Assembly: GCA_039720395.1 (NCBI GenBank) | Contig: CM077822.1 | Coordinates: 22,465,267-22,529,266 of the forward strand | Reading direction: 5' to 3' | Length of the DNA stretch: 64,000 nucleotides | Source of the DNA: Liquidambar formosana | Lineage: Eukaryota > Streptophyta > Magnoliopsida > Saxifragales > Altingiaceae | Part shown: positions 11,405 through 22,257 of the stretch, one piece after another | How the letters are laid out: each line of letters begins with the position of its first letter | How positions within the stretch are numbered: position 1 is the first letter of the stretch | Program-made: the position numbers and the translations under genes | Notes under the pieces: generated by a model | Databases searched by the model: none | Seen by the model: the letters and a program-made list of their open reading frames with translations, nothing else | What the model was told of the DNA's origin: nothing

Positions 11405-11660
11405 ATAACACCTCCCGCATGCTAATTTATAGTAATTGTTACCCAGATGTTGTTGCATCTCTTAAGCTTCTTATACATATCTCGCGCTTCCTTAACACCT
11501 TTTTGCTTTCCCACCACTATAAGAGCCCCAGATTTCCATGCCATACAAGCACGAAACAGGCGTGGGAGACGAATTAGGAGAGGGAGTTGTGGGCGAGGGC
11601 GAGGGAACATATAAGAGTCAAAGGTTTGGGGAATGTAGGGACCTTTTGTGTAAAACAAGT
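11405..11660. repeat. Copy 1 of a ~255-bp dispersed repeat (partner 15297-15555)
   Basis: Shares GCATGCTAATTTAYAGTAAY, GTTACCCAGATG, GCATCTCTTAAGCTTC, AAGCACGAAACAGG and CATATAAGAGTCAAA with the copy at 15297-15555, in the same orientation. It ends just after the TATATAAGAGTCAAAxGTTTGGGG block. No TIR, tail or TSD is visible. Unknown repeat. Confidence 0.75.
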
Positions 11661-11699
11661 GTATATATACTACTTCTGGAAGTCTCTTAAGCAAAAAAA

Positions 11700-14090
11700 C
11701 TGTTGATTTGCCAATATTTTATCCTTATTTAAAATTATATATATACTTTTTTATCCTGAGATCGGGTTTGAGATAAAGATGGTCTACACGTGTTAATAAT
11801 CTTTATCAAATAAAAACATAATATTCAACTCACCTATATGTATAACCTTATCCCAATACCATATATAAGCTTCAAACAAGTGTTAAGGTAGAAACTAGGA
11901 AACCAAAATGATACCTTTTTTATTCCAATAAAAAATGGAAATCTATGAAATTGAATATCATGGTATTAACATCAAGACTAGAGTTGTCTTCATAAAAAAT
12001 AAATAAAGAAGACTAGAGTTGTGATTCCTGTAAGAACTGCGATATTCATATCCATATATATTTGTAGGAATACAAGACATGCATTGAACTGGGTCATTTA
12101 TCTTCTAGGTTTTTTAAAAAGCCTAAATATCTTAATAGCACGTTCCAATACCTTCCCACCCTAAAACATGACCAGTTAATTTCCTCTTATGATATTCCAA
12201 ATTAGTTGGATAATTGAAGCTTTCATTTTGGAAAATTCTTGTGAAACAAAATTTCCTTTTCTGTTTGATTGGACATTTTTAATATCACTATTTGACTGCT
12301 TTCAATTTTCTTATAACTAATATGCACTAATAATAGAACATGCTTCAGAATTGAAGGATATATGGTTGAAACACAACCCTAATTGTCACCAAGTTTTAAA
12401 AGGATACGACCAACCTCACTCACAGTCACTAAAGAAAGGAAAGGGAAACTAGACCTTCCACTCATTGATGGTTGCTTTATAGTGTTCACTTTCTTAGTTC
12501 CTTTTCATTTATTTATTTTAGAAAAAATTTGGCAAACTTTCTTGCATGGTAAGTATACTATGTAGACAACCTAGCGCCACATCGTTGGTGGAGGCAAAAG
12601 AGATTCAACCTTTCTATTAATTATTAACTTGCCATTACCACATCAAACAGTAAATTGAGTAGGTAAATTAATCTGGAATCTTAAACATTTTTGTTAACTA
12701 ACATACTACAATTGTGTTCTAACTCATCTAAGGTTTCAATTCAAGTAATCTTGATGCAGGCCGAAAACCAAAGGTGGATGAGCGGTAGGTTTGTAGAAGG
12801 TTAAAGGGCGAGAATAGACTAAGGTTTGTAGTACGAGGATTTGCTGAAAAGGTAAGAAACTGTCACTGGAAATTCTGGACAGCAACTATTTCAGAGCTTT
12901 GCTGTGGCTTTTTGAGGGCTTGGGGCGTTAGGATAAAAGCTTAAAGGTTGGAGAAGGGTTATAGTTATAGAAAGGCAGGGTTTTAAATCTTAAAGGGCCT
13001 AGAACTATGGGTTAATGGTGTTTTTTTACAAAAAATAAAGTAGCAGCACAAGAATTTAAGAAGAAGAAGAAGATGATCTAGGAATCATTCCTAGAATCCC
13101 TTAAGCATCACACCTAAGGTCCTATAGGCATCACACCTAGCCACCCAGGGTTAGAGAGAAGGCCTCACACCCTCAAAACTTGTGAATCACTCACAAAAAT
13201 AGAAAATCCTGCAATAATTCGTTCATTCCAAAATTCTGCTATTACATGGCTTTATATAAACTCTAATATTTAGGGGCCAAGTACTTGAAGGCCAAGTAAC
13301 TCAGAGGCGAAGTACTTGAAGGCTAAGTAAAGTAAGGTTGGACCAACTAAACCCATAAAAACTGACCCAAACTAATAAAAGCCCATACTTATACCAATTA
13401 AACTTAAACAAAAGACACTGCAATAGAAGCCCATAACAAAAGCCTACATAGCTCAATTGAGCAAGAACCAAAGTAAGCCCCATCTTGAAATTGATCCAAT
13501 TTTCAAAGCCTTTTGACACCTGTATCAAGTCTAAAATTTTATTTGACTTTATTTCTTCAAATCACAATAAAAATAAAATTATTAATTGCTAATTGAACTA
13601 TAATTTTAATTCAAGTAGAAACCTATAAACTATGTTCTTGTAGGCCAGAAGACACACCAAACAAAATTTAATTATTTTAGGTTATTTTGACATCATGATA
13701 AATTAAAAAAATAAAAAAATAAAAAACAAGATACTAATTCCTATTTGAAGTAGACTTTTAAGGTTTCAATTTGTATAGAATTCTAAAGGCTTTATATTAA
13801 TTATATCTTCCAACCAATTTCAATTTGACACTATTTAGCATCCAAATAAAATTTACTATTTTGAATCTCACTCACACTCTAATTTTTGTAGTGCTTTCAA
13901 TAGGTTATTCATATTATTGAGGTATGTTACTTCTTCCTTAGCACTTTATATTAGAACAACATGATCTCTTAGTTGTATGAATTTTTTTTAATCTAAAATG
14001 CTGATATTTATTTTTGCACACACATACATATATAAATATTAGAAGATTCTACTGAGAAACGCAAAACTAAGGCTCTGAAGTGAGATCAGC
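11700..14090. other. Long gene-free intronic stretch
   Basis: No coding or terminal-repeat structure is convincing. 12760-13030 is purine-rich on the plus strand. 13060-13330 has short repeats (CATCACACCTA twice, AAGTACTTGAAGGC twice), suggestive of retroelement debris. The remainder is AT-rich. Confidence 0.3.
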
Positions 14091-14093
14091 ACC

Positions 14094-14490
14094 CTTGGTG
14101 GAAGGTTTCTACTTCTAAGTGCCATACCCCAACACGGGCAAGCATGGCCATTAGCAAGTGTGCATGCTGGAAAGTCGATATGAGGTTCAGAAGCATGCAT
14201 CATTAAGATGATTCCTAGACAGCAAACTTGTGTTTAATCTTTTTTATTTTTCTTTTGTTGTTTCAAAACAGAATATCATCCCAAATTCCCAATGGGAAAA
14301 CAATATTACAAAAGCAGTTCTATTTCTAAACCTCCAGCAACAACTCTTTGGTGAGCCATGAATACTCGAGGCACAAGCTACAATAGCAATCTACACATAA
14401 ATGTACACAGATTAGATTATATTCACCAACATCATTCCTAAATAAAAACTACGACATCTAGATAACATTCTCATAAGCAATATAAACTAC
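14094..14490. repeat. Copy 1 of a ~300-400-bp direct repeat (partner 16104-16390)
   Basis: Blocks shared in order with 16104-16390: CACCCTTGGTGGAAGGTT, CATTAGCAAGTGTGCATGCT, GCAGTTCTATTTCTAAACCT, GAGCCATGAATACTC and CACCAACATCATTCCTAAAT. The first copy has extra sequence in the middle. Together with the repeat at 11405/15297 this indicates local segmental duplication within the SKP1 intron. Confidence 0.75.
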
Positions 14491-14933
14491 AACACATGAC
14501 CCGGCTGTTTAATTATCTCTCCCAACAGATGCTAAATTGATGAGTCAATAGCTAACCATTCGACAGTGCAAGAATTGTTACAATGTCAACAACCATGTTG
14601 ATAGTGACCGGGCTAATCCATGAGCACACATGGTGGCCATGTAAGCCATCAATTTTTTTTTTTCTAAAAAAAAAAAAATTTCAAAGTAGTTGAAAACCAG
14701 GACTCTGGCTGCCATTTCATAAACAAAGGTACACACATAGCATAACGAAAACATGACACCATCATAGTATGGACAAGTCAGCCTATCAATTTGTCACATG
14801 TCAGAAATTCAACTTTCCATGTTGAAGTCATTTTAAGTTTTTAACCAAAAAAAAACACCAAAAAACAACTGGCAGGCTGCAACAATTGCAGAGTGGGAAC
14901 GTATCTGAAGGAACATGTCCAATGATGGCAGCA

Positions 14934-15221
14934 GTTGGTAGAATTAACTAGTGAATTTCCATGACACTAGGGAATGCGTAATGGAGTAAGGAATGAGAAA
15001 ACCACTAGTTTTCCTACTGCCATGAAAGCATCTTACCTTTTACTGGAAAGTTGCCTCCAGCACAAGTTATGACAGTAGTTGGTAGAATTAACTAGTGAAT
15101 TTCCATGACACTAGGGAATGCGTAATGGAGTAAGGAATGAGAAAACCACTAGTTTTCCTACTGCTATGAAAGCATCTTCCCTTTTACTGGAAAGTTGCCT
15201 CCAGCACAAGTTATGACATAT
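14934..15221. repeat. Tandem duplication, 144-bp unit x2
   Basis: Copies 14934-15077 and 15078-15221 begin GTTGGTAGAATTAACTAGTG and differ at only a few positions (for example CTGCCATG/CTGCTATG and TTACC/TTCCC), so the duplication is recent. A weaker relative of the TTTTACTGGAAAGTTGCC segment lies near 4850-4880. Confidence 0.9.
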
Positions 15222-15296
15222 TTTCCAAGCTTGCAAGATCCTAATTCCAACCAAAAATATTTTTATATTTTTTTTTAAATTCCAAAACAATTTATA

Positions 15297-15555
15297 AAAC
15301 TTCCTGCATGCTAATTTACAGTAACTGTTACCCAGATGCAGCTGCATCTCTTAAGCTTCCTATACAAATCTCACATTTCCTTAATGCCTTTCTGCTTTCC
15401 CAACACTTTCAGAGCCCCAAATTTCCACACTATAGAAGCACGAAACAGGAGAGGGGGCCAATTCAGGGGCAAAAATGGGAGCATATATAAGAGTCAAAAG
15501 TTTGGGGCATGCAAGGAGTGCTTGTGTAAAATGTGTGTGTGTGTGTGTGTGTGTG
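15297..15555. repeat. Copy 2 of the ~255-bp repeat, followed by (GT)n
   Basis: Direct-orientation partner of 11405-11660. It contains CATATATAAGAGTCAAAAG, a possible TATA-type motif shared by both copies, and runs into a (GT)n microsatellite at 15533-15555. Confidence 0.7.
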
Positions 15556-15662
15556 AAAAAGAGAGAGCATCATATGTCCCTAGTAACAGGATTTCCTCCT
15601 AAAACTTAAGAACATAATTAGGAATTAAAATAAAGTTAAAGCCTTAAACCTAAAATTTCTAG

Positions 15663-15990
15663 TGCTCCGTTTGGTAGATAGAAAAAATGGAAGGAAAAGG
15701 AAGGAGGGAAAAGTGGAAGGAATGAGAGCTTTTTCTTTATTTTGTTAGGAAGGAAAAGTTGAGAGAAGGGAAAAATGGAGGGAAGAACATTCTTTCCAGC
15801 CCACTAAAATCACCCCTTTTTCTTTGTGAGGGTAGCATGGTAAAATAATATAATTATTCCCTTTCCTTCCTTTCCGTCCCTGGGGAGAGAAAGAAGAGAG
15901 AAAGAAGGTTTCCTTTCCTTGGGGATAGAATGTCCATCACTCCTAACTTACCTTCCTTCCACTTTTCTATCCCTCCTACCAAACAGAGCA
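15663..15990. mobile_element. MITE, 328 bp, TSD TAG
   Basis: The left end TGCTCCGTTTGGTAGATAG and the right end, read in reverse, TGCTCTGTTTGGTAGGAGG form inverted repeats, flanked by TAG on both sides (15660-15662, 15991-15993). The body is GGAAGG-rich on the left and CCTTCC-rich on the right, so the whole element folds back. The 3-bp TSD suggests a Tourist/Harbinger-like MITE. Confidence 0.7.
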
Positions 15991-16103
15991 TAGAGGTCAT
16001 GGCCCTACCACCTTCCCCCCATCCCACGAGGTTTTGTCTTAGTTAGAAGCATGGTTCTAAAAAAATTATTAATGACATAATCATAATTGAGGTTCCGAAC
16101 CGG

Positions 16104-16390
16104 GATCGACACCCTTGGTGGAAGGTTCCTGATTTCCATACCAAATTGAAAATCCATGGTCATTAGCAAGTGTGCATGCTAGAAAGTAAGCATTAAGATG
16201 AGGAAAGAGTATGAGAAAAGCAGTTCTATTTCTAAACCTCCAACAACTACTCTTCGGGGAGCCATGAATACTCAAGGCACAAGCTGCAAAGGCAATCTAT
16301 ACATAAATTTCTACAGATAGATATATTCGCCAACATCATTCCTAAATATAAACTACAACACCAAGAAAACATTTGCATAATCCAAATTTC
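16104..16390. repeat. Copy 2 of the direct repeat with 14094-14490
   Basis: Collinear with 14094-14490 but lacking a block between the CATGCT and GCAGTTCTA segments. No termini are visible. Confidence 0.7.
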
Positions 16391-17474
16391 AAATCAAGTC
16401 TGTCTTGTCTGCTTCCATATTTGTACATAGCAACACTTCTAAAACCCCCTCCTTTCCAAACAAGTAGGTGAAGGTTTCATTAGTTATAGCTATATGCCTA
16501 TATCCTGAAAGATTTATTGAACCCTAAACAGATTTAATGCAAAACCACAAAAATTACAGAGAGCCCATCACTGAAGGGACTTTAACACACCTATAAAAAA
16601 ATGCCCGCTAGTTTGCTGCTCACTTACTGAATATATCATTCCCAGTCATAAACGCAGCCAACGACCTTTTGGATTCAATAGACCAACCACTTAACCAAGG
16701 GAATCCCAAAGTGATACTAAGTCCTTCAAAAAATCTGTCCAATATTACTAACAAAGATTTCAAGACCAACACAAGATCAATTAGGCAGTTGAGAAACCCA
16801 AAAGAAAAAGAACATTCAATCATTGATCCCTAGTTTTGGTTCCCCAAAATATTAATATTCTATAATCATTAGAACTTCTCCAGAACTGGAGTACTGGCTA
16901 CACGGTGGCTATACTTATTTTCCCTTTATCACTTTACTCTTTTTTTTAATTTACTTCCTATCATTGTCCCTTCTTTCACTCTGTCTTCTTGGAAGCCATT
17001 GATAAAACCCTTTCCACTCATATGGTCATCATATATCACAGGATACCATAACCAATTTCAAACACAGTAAACAATGAAGTAAAGCATAACAATGCAATAA
17101 TATATATATATATATAACGCAGTAAAATAAATATAAAAAAAAAAAGAAATAGAGAACCACCAAAAAACACCAAAACCAACAAGATCCCAAGACCCCAGTG
17201 CACGCATTACAACAATACAATCAGTCAAATATTCCACTAACCTATAAAAACCCTAACACATTCATAACAACAACCGCTCAATCAAACCACAATCTAAAAC
17301 CCCCTAAAAAATGTATACATATATTCATGCTTAAAATAAATAAAAAATAAAAAACCCTATCATATTCAATGCAACAAAAAATCCACATTCACAATCAACT
17401 CTAGAATATACATAGAAAAATCCACATATGCATAATAAAACGGCAACTACGAGATTGAGGTTGGAAAGCCCTAA
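16391..17474. other. 5' part of the SKP1 intron, no gene
   Basis: AT-rich, with a (TA)n run at 17100-17117. The first bases on the minus strand (GTTAGGGCTTTCC...) look like a normal plant intron start. No inserted element recognised. Confidence 0.4.
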
Positions 17475-17475
17475 C

Positions 17476-17906
17476 CTGAATGAGATCGTAGAGAGTGGCG
17501 TGGTCAACTTTAACGAAATCTGCGTCCCAAGTGTTGGGATCTAGTTTCACGCGGCCGCACTTGTCGGACTTAGAAGCCTTGACATGCGCCTTGCAGTAGT
17601 CGATGACTTTGGACAGGATGTTACCCGTAACTGTGGGAAGGCGTATGACGGATTGGGCACAACCAGGGTTCTCCTCGATCATCTGCCTTATCGCTCGATG
17701 ATTCTATAGCCTTGAAATCGCAGACGATAAGGCAGATGATCGAGGAGAACCCTGGTTGTGCCCAATCCGTCATACGCCTTCCCACAGTTAACGGGTAACA
17801 TCCTGTCCACAGTCATCGACCCGATGACCAGGCCGTCGGAGTCCTGCAGCTTGACAATTCTCGAGCTCGCTGAGCTCATCAGCTTGATCTTCTTGTTGGA
17901 CTCCAT
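17476..17906 (-). pseudogene. SKP1: SKP1-like first coding exon, disrupted by inverted duplication
   Basis: The ATG at 17906 opens MESNKKIKLMSSASSRIVKL followed by SDG, the start of the SKP1 POZ fold. The 3' half (from 17682) reads MIEENPGCAQ, LPTVTGNILSKVIDYCK and WDADFVKVD, typical of plant SKP1. Between them the normal sequence is interrupted by an inverted copy of the IEENPG-KVID region. The 31-bp loop still encodes a DFKAIESSS remnant of the expected segment, but a TAG and a one-base frame mismatch separate the halves. The exon ends at a canonical GT donor at 17475-17474. Confidence 0.75.
17599..17820. repeat. Near-perfect 95-bp inverted repeat inside the SKP1 exon
   Basis: The left arm 17599-17693 and right arm 17725-17820 are reverse complements. 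They differ only by one extra A (in GTTAACGGG) and one substitution (CCACAG versus CCAAAG). The loop is 17694-17724. The right arm is the inserted one: the left arm reads as normal SKP1 in the coding direction, the right arm reads the same sequence backwards. Confidence 0.9.
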
Positions 17907-17998
17907 GTTGGTAGGCAGGGGTGCTCGGGTCGGTTTGGGTTGGGTTTAGGGCTCATCCATCCGACAACCTATCGGGGGACTAAATTTTCACTCAAATT

Positions 17999-18382
17999 GC
18001 TACTGCAACCCCCATTCTTATAACCCCACCCTTTTCTTTTTAGTTTTTAAGATTTTATGAAAAATATAAAAGGTTTTTACAAAAACCGAGCATTTGATCC
18101 ATTAGAAAACATCATTTTGAACAATTTTACAGAAGAAAGTTTTTCCAAAATCTATCGTTTAGGTAGACTTTTTGGCAAAAAATGAAATAAAGGTTATAAA
18201 TGACTAAAAAGTATATTTAAACGATAGATTTAGGAAAAACTTTCTTCTACAAAGTTGTTCAAAATGATGTTTTCTAATCGACATCACAGCCGGTTTTCAT
18301 AAAAACCTTTTATATTTTGAATAAAACCTTAAAAACCTAAAGGATGGGAGGTGGGGTGATAAGAATGGGAGGTTGCATTAGC
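17999..18382. mobile_element. Foldback MITE at the SKP1 5' flank
   Basis: Starts GCTACTGCAACCCCCATTCT and ends, in reverse, GCTAATGCAACCTCCCATTC. The two ~180-bp arms also share AAAATATAAAAGGTTTTT, TTAGAAAACATCATTTTGAA, GAAGAAAGTTTTTCC and ATCTATCGTTTA, so the 384-bp element forms one long hairpin. It lies about 90 bp upstream of the SKP1 ATG. A single-arm copy is at about 50870-51060. No clear TSD. Confidence 0.8.
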
Positions 18383-18626
18383 CATTCTCGGTCATATGGG
18401 CTGTTTTAACTCACACACCAATCAAATTGATGGGTGGGTTGCAGAAGGATTGGCAAATTATGATTAGGCTTTACTTTATTTTTTAAAAATCTATCCGGCT
18501 TTATTTTTTTTAAATCTATCCATTCTATTTTGAGCGAATGGGGCTTTTATACTTTCAATCATATATAACTATAACATTTCAATTATTATATACATTGTTT
18601 TGCTCAAAAAAAGCCACATAAAATAA

Positions 18627-20025
18627 GGGTAAAATACATCTACACCCCTTTTATTTACTGACTATTGCACTAACACCCCTTATACTTTCTGAAATTATAT
18701 TACACTCCCTTACTTTAGAAAATAATATACATTTCCCCCTATCCGTCAAACAGCCGTTAGAGCCTTTAACATTTGTTGCTGACGTCAGCCAAAAATGGGT
18801 TTAAAATACCCATTTTAACCTTCTTAAAGCCAAACGCTGCGTTTAGTAGAGGGCTTAAAACACCCTTTGCAATCTACCCGCTGCGTCAGATGCATTAGAT
18901 GAGGGGAGGGGAGGGTTTGGTTGGGTCTTCCGTTCATAGGTTGATGAACGAGCTCCTACTCAACATATGATTGCCGGCTGGGGAATGGTTATTTAGCGTC
19001 GCCGGCGTTCAGATCTGAGTTGGGGATGGTGATTGCCAGTGATGTGCGAGGATGAGTAGAGAAGGGGGAGTAGATAATTGATGCCCCAGTGACTAGTGTA
19101 GCGCCCAGTTAAGGCTTGTTCGTTTGGACTGATGGGGAGGGAATCGATAGGGACAGGTCTGAACAAAAAATGCTCGCCGAAAAAAATGGAGGCTTCGACG
19201 CACGGGCTTTTTCTTGTTTTTTTTTTCCTATTGCTACATCTTCTTCCTCATCCTCCCTTTCTCTGTTTTTTCCCCCCTTGGTTTGCTTCTTTTCATTCCT
19301 AAAAAAACCAAACTCGCCTGAAAAAAGCTCGCCGGACGGGGTTAGACCCGAGCGTTGCCGGCGTTTAGATCTGAGTCGTGCTTTGTAGAGAGCTACGGTG
19401 GGAGGTTTGCTGGTGATGGGGGTTTGCTACGGTGGTGACAGGTCGCCGACGGTGAGTGGGGTTGGTTGCGATGGGAGGCACTGTGTGATGGTTTGGAGAA
19501 AGAAAAAAAAAAGAAAGAAAAGGAAAACAGAGGAGAGAGAGAAAGAGAGTATCCGCTGGTGGAATGGAAGGTGAGGATGATGTCAAATCGACAGTGATGA
19601 TGCTCGTCGAAAAATTAATCGACAGTTACTTCTCCGAGATTGCCACGTGCACCATGCTTCGTGGAGAGTTGGGGCGAGGGGCTTGTTGGCGGTGGGGGTT
19701 TGCTGTGGCAGTAACAGGTCGCCGACTGGTGAGTGGGGTTTGCTGCGATGGGAGGCACTGTGTGAAGGTTTAGAGAAAAAAAAGAAAAAAAAAAAAGAAA
19801 AGGAAAGCAGAAGGGGGGAGAGAGAAAGAGAGAGAGAGAGAAAGAGAAAGAGCAAAAGCACAAAACGACGTTGTTTTAAAAGAAGGGCAATTTGGTCTTT
19901 TTATATTTCCGTTAATCACGTTAATGTTGGCGTTCTGACAAGGGGAGGGCAGTGCAATTTCAGAAAGTATAGGGGGTGTCAGTGTAATAGTCAGTAAATA
20001 AAGGGGGTGTAGATATATTTTACCC
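18627..20025. mobile_element. Non-autonomous MULE, 1.4 kb, perfect 9-bp TSD
   Basis: Terminal GGGTAAAATACATCTACACC (left) and GGGTAAAATATATCTACACC (right, reversed) open inverted repeats of about 75 bp reaching TATACTTTCTGAAATT. The flanks are the identical 9-mer ATAAAATAA (18618-18626, 20026-20034). TIR plus 9-bp TSD defines a Mutator-like element. The interior is GC-richer and contains a tandemly duplicated ~150-bp block (about 19385-19515 and 19655-19790, with ACAGGTCGCCGAC and GATGGGAGGCACTGTGTGA). No transposase. The interior may be captured host DNA, but I recognise no gene. Confidence 0.9.
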
Positions 20026-20757
20026 ATAAAATAACAATAAACTTGGAAAAAAAATAAAATTAAACAAGCATAAATTTAGAAACGAAAAGATAAAAGACTG
20101 AACAATGCAAAAATATGATGCAATATGATTACTTGATTACACCTAATTATATAGTATATACTGCTTAACATCATAAATAGAAAAGTAGAAGAGTCATAAT
20201 CTTAAAATTATACAAAAAATTGATTTCGTCGTACACTTCAAAGCTACTTTGAGACACCGTCACATGTATAATTTAATCAAGTATGAAAATATATGCGAGT
20301 AGGTGGGTTGGGGTCGGTTTTTCTCTTTTAGAACTGCCAACCACCCATAAAACCGCAAAAAAATGAAATCCTAAACCACTACCCACTCACACTATCGATT
20401 GAATTTACCCATATGCCTTCGGATAGGGTTAGATTGGGCAATTTTAATGGGTCAAGAAAGTCAATGAGCACCCCTATTGGTCAGAATAAAAATGGAATGG
20501 ATTCCTCTCACTATTGTATCAAAGATTGGGTTAACTGACACGTGCTTCGCACGTGTCCAATGCACAAGTGAATTTACGTTTTTTTTTTTTTTGGGGGGGG
20601 GGAGATTTTTTATGGGTTATTCCGATCTGTTTCTCAAGTCTTTGTTCGTTCATGCCCACATCTCAACCAGGGAAATGACCTTTTTAGTGATCACTTCCCA
20701 TTGCAATACCAAACATAAAGATATTGATATTGACAGTAATGTTCTCATCAGCACATA

Positions 20758-20883
20758 TTGATATAAGTTATATCAGCACCATGCATTGGGGATTGTACCC
20801 TTTGCATTAGTCCAATGTACCTCATATCCCACTAATGCATAAAATACAACTCCCAATGCGGATGTTGATATAAGTTATATCAG
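20758..20883. repeat. Short foldback element
   Basis: The 19-mer TTGATATAAGTTATATCAG, itself a near palindrome, occurs at 20758-20776 and 20865-20883. The ~55-bp arms between them, including GCATTGGG and GCATTAGT, are inverted repeats. A 126-bp MITE-like hairpin with no coding capacity. Confidence 0.65.
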
Positions 20884-21448
20884 TACGTGCTTACCTGATC
20901 ATCTGATAGTCAATTTTATTATGTTGATAGTCAATTTGCAGCAAATTGACAAATAAATCCTTTGTTTGGTATAATACACTGGGAAGCAACTAATAAAAAT
21001 TCATTTTCCGTCTCACCCACATTGGAGATTCACTTGACCATTTTGCAACGTTCTACTACCTACTATAGTACTATCTAGGGGAATTTTATGTTGGTCGGCC
21101 TTGGGGAAAATAATTATAGTAAATAGTCACTATTAATTAAGTTAGTAGCTATTTATTAGGAAGTTAGTAAAAAATAACATTTAATTGTAATTATTTTCTT
21201 GTAGCCCGATCAATCTAAAATTCCCACTACTATCTATCTTCTAAGCAAAAACTATGACTACATTAATTATAAGTAAATGAAAGGGGGAATGGAACAGTGA
21301 TTCTATTATACACACTGCTATAAAATGAAAGAAACATAAACATATTCAACATCTTTCTAACAGCAAATCTTAAAACCTTCATAGGACCTAACTGTAGATG
21401 CTATGAAAACAAATCATTCTCAAGATGAATTCTTGAAAAAGGGTAATT

Positions 21449-21680
21449 CTATGGTACTCACAAGATTTTCAGAATACCATACCCATTTACCATTTGAAAT
21501 GGTTCACTTATCATTTGAAGTGGCTCAAAATGACCTACTTACTATTTGGCGATTACTTATTATTTGAAGTAACCAACTTACTATTTTAAATGATCTACTT
21601 ATCATTTGAAGTTATCTACTTATTATTTAAAATGACCTTGTGATTATGGTACGTAGTTTTTTGCTACGATACCATAGAAA
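21449..21680. repeat. MITE-like block with degenerate ~20-bp tandem repeats
   Basis: Between TTCTATGGTACTC and its inverted relative GATACCATAGAAA lie about seven variants of CTACTTATCATTTGAAGTG. This could be a short TIR element with an internal minisatellite. It abuts the left TSD of the MULE at 21688. Confidence 0.55.
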
Positions 21681-21898
21681 CATAGAAGGCTGGCGTTATT
21701 GCCAGAGACCTTTTTTATGTTTCCACGGTTTCTATACAGTTGTGAACACAAAATGACAACTTTAGCCTTTAAGGATGTAAAAGGTCAAAATGCCTTATTT
21801 TTATATACCTAAATTACCCTTTCTCACTTTTGACACTATGCTCACCGTCACATCCTCTTCACAAATAGGAAAAGTAGACCTGTTTATGATACCCCCCC

Positions 21899-21934
<36 letters not shown>

Positions 21935-22103
21935 TCATTTTTGTATTTTACTCTTCCTCCATAGGGGTACGGATCTAAGCTCTTGCCACCTCAACTAGAA
22001 GCCCCACCTCCACAGAATTTTTTTTTTTTTTTAAAAAAAAGGGCTTGTGTAAGTATGCTATTGGATACCATCTTAAAATTGAAATAAACGAAGTCACTCT
22101 TCT

Positions 22104-22257
22104 AATCAATCTCTCTTGGCCAGTCACAGTTAGAGTTATTAGCCTGGACGTTAAACGATTTTATGTGGCGGTGACCCCACGTAAGGAGCGGGGATTAATC
22201 GGGTTTTGACAGTTCGGACACCTCAACTTGGCAAAAATAAAAAATAAAAAAATAAAT
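22104..22257 (+). mobile_element. 5'-truncated SINE copy
   Basis: Matches the 3' two-thirds of the SINE at 62307-62533: AATCTCTCTTGGCCAGTCAC, TTAGCCTGGACGTTAAACGA and CAACTTGGCAAAAATAAAAA. Pol III boxes are lost. Confidence 0.7.

Larger units (their letters stand above)
3221..17906 (-). pseudogene. SKP1: SKP1-like gene split by a 14.1 kb transposon-filled intron
   Basis: SKP1 is the adaptor of SCF ubiquitin ligases that links cullin 1 to F-box proteins. Two minus-strand coding blocks match consecutive parts of plant SKP1. The upstream one (17906-17476) ends in DADFVKVDHATLYDLIQ and the downstream one (3373-3221) starts AAEYLNIKSLLDLT. The first ends at CAG|GTTAGG. The second is preceded by a pyrimidine tract and TTTCCAG. 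Joining them keeps the frame and recreates the family signature DLIxAAxYLNIK. The implied intron is 3374-17475. Exon 1 carries a 95-bp inverted duplication and a frame break, and the C-terminus is atypical, so a pseudogene is likely. An assembly error in exon 1 could make it look worse than it is. Confidence 0.75.

Noticed and set aside
19564..20027. Overlapping ORFs on both strands in the 18.6-20.0 kb element
   Set aside because: GA/CT-rich translation of MULE cargo, Ser/Leu or Arg/Glu repeats only.
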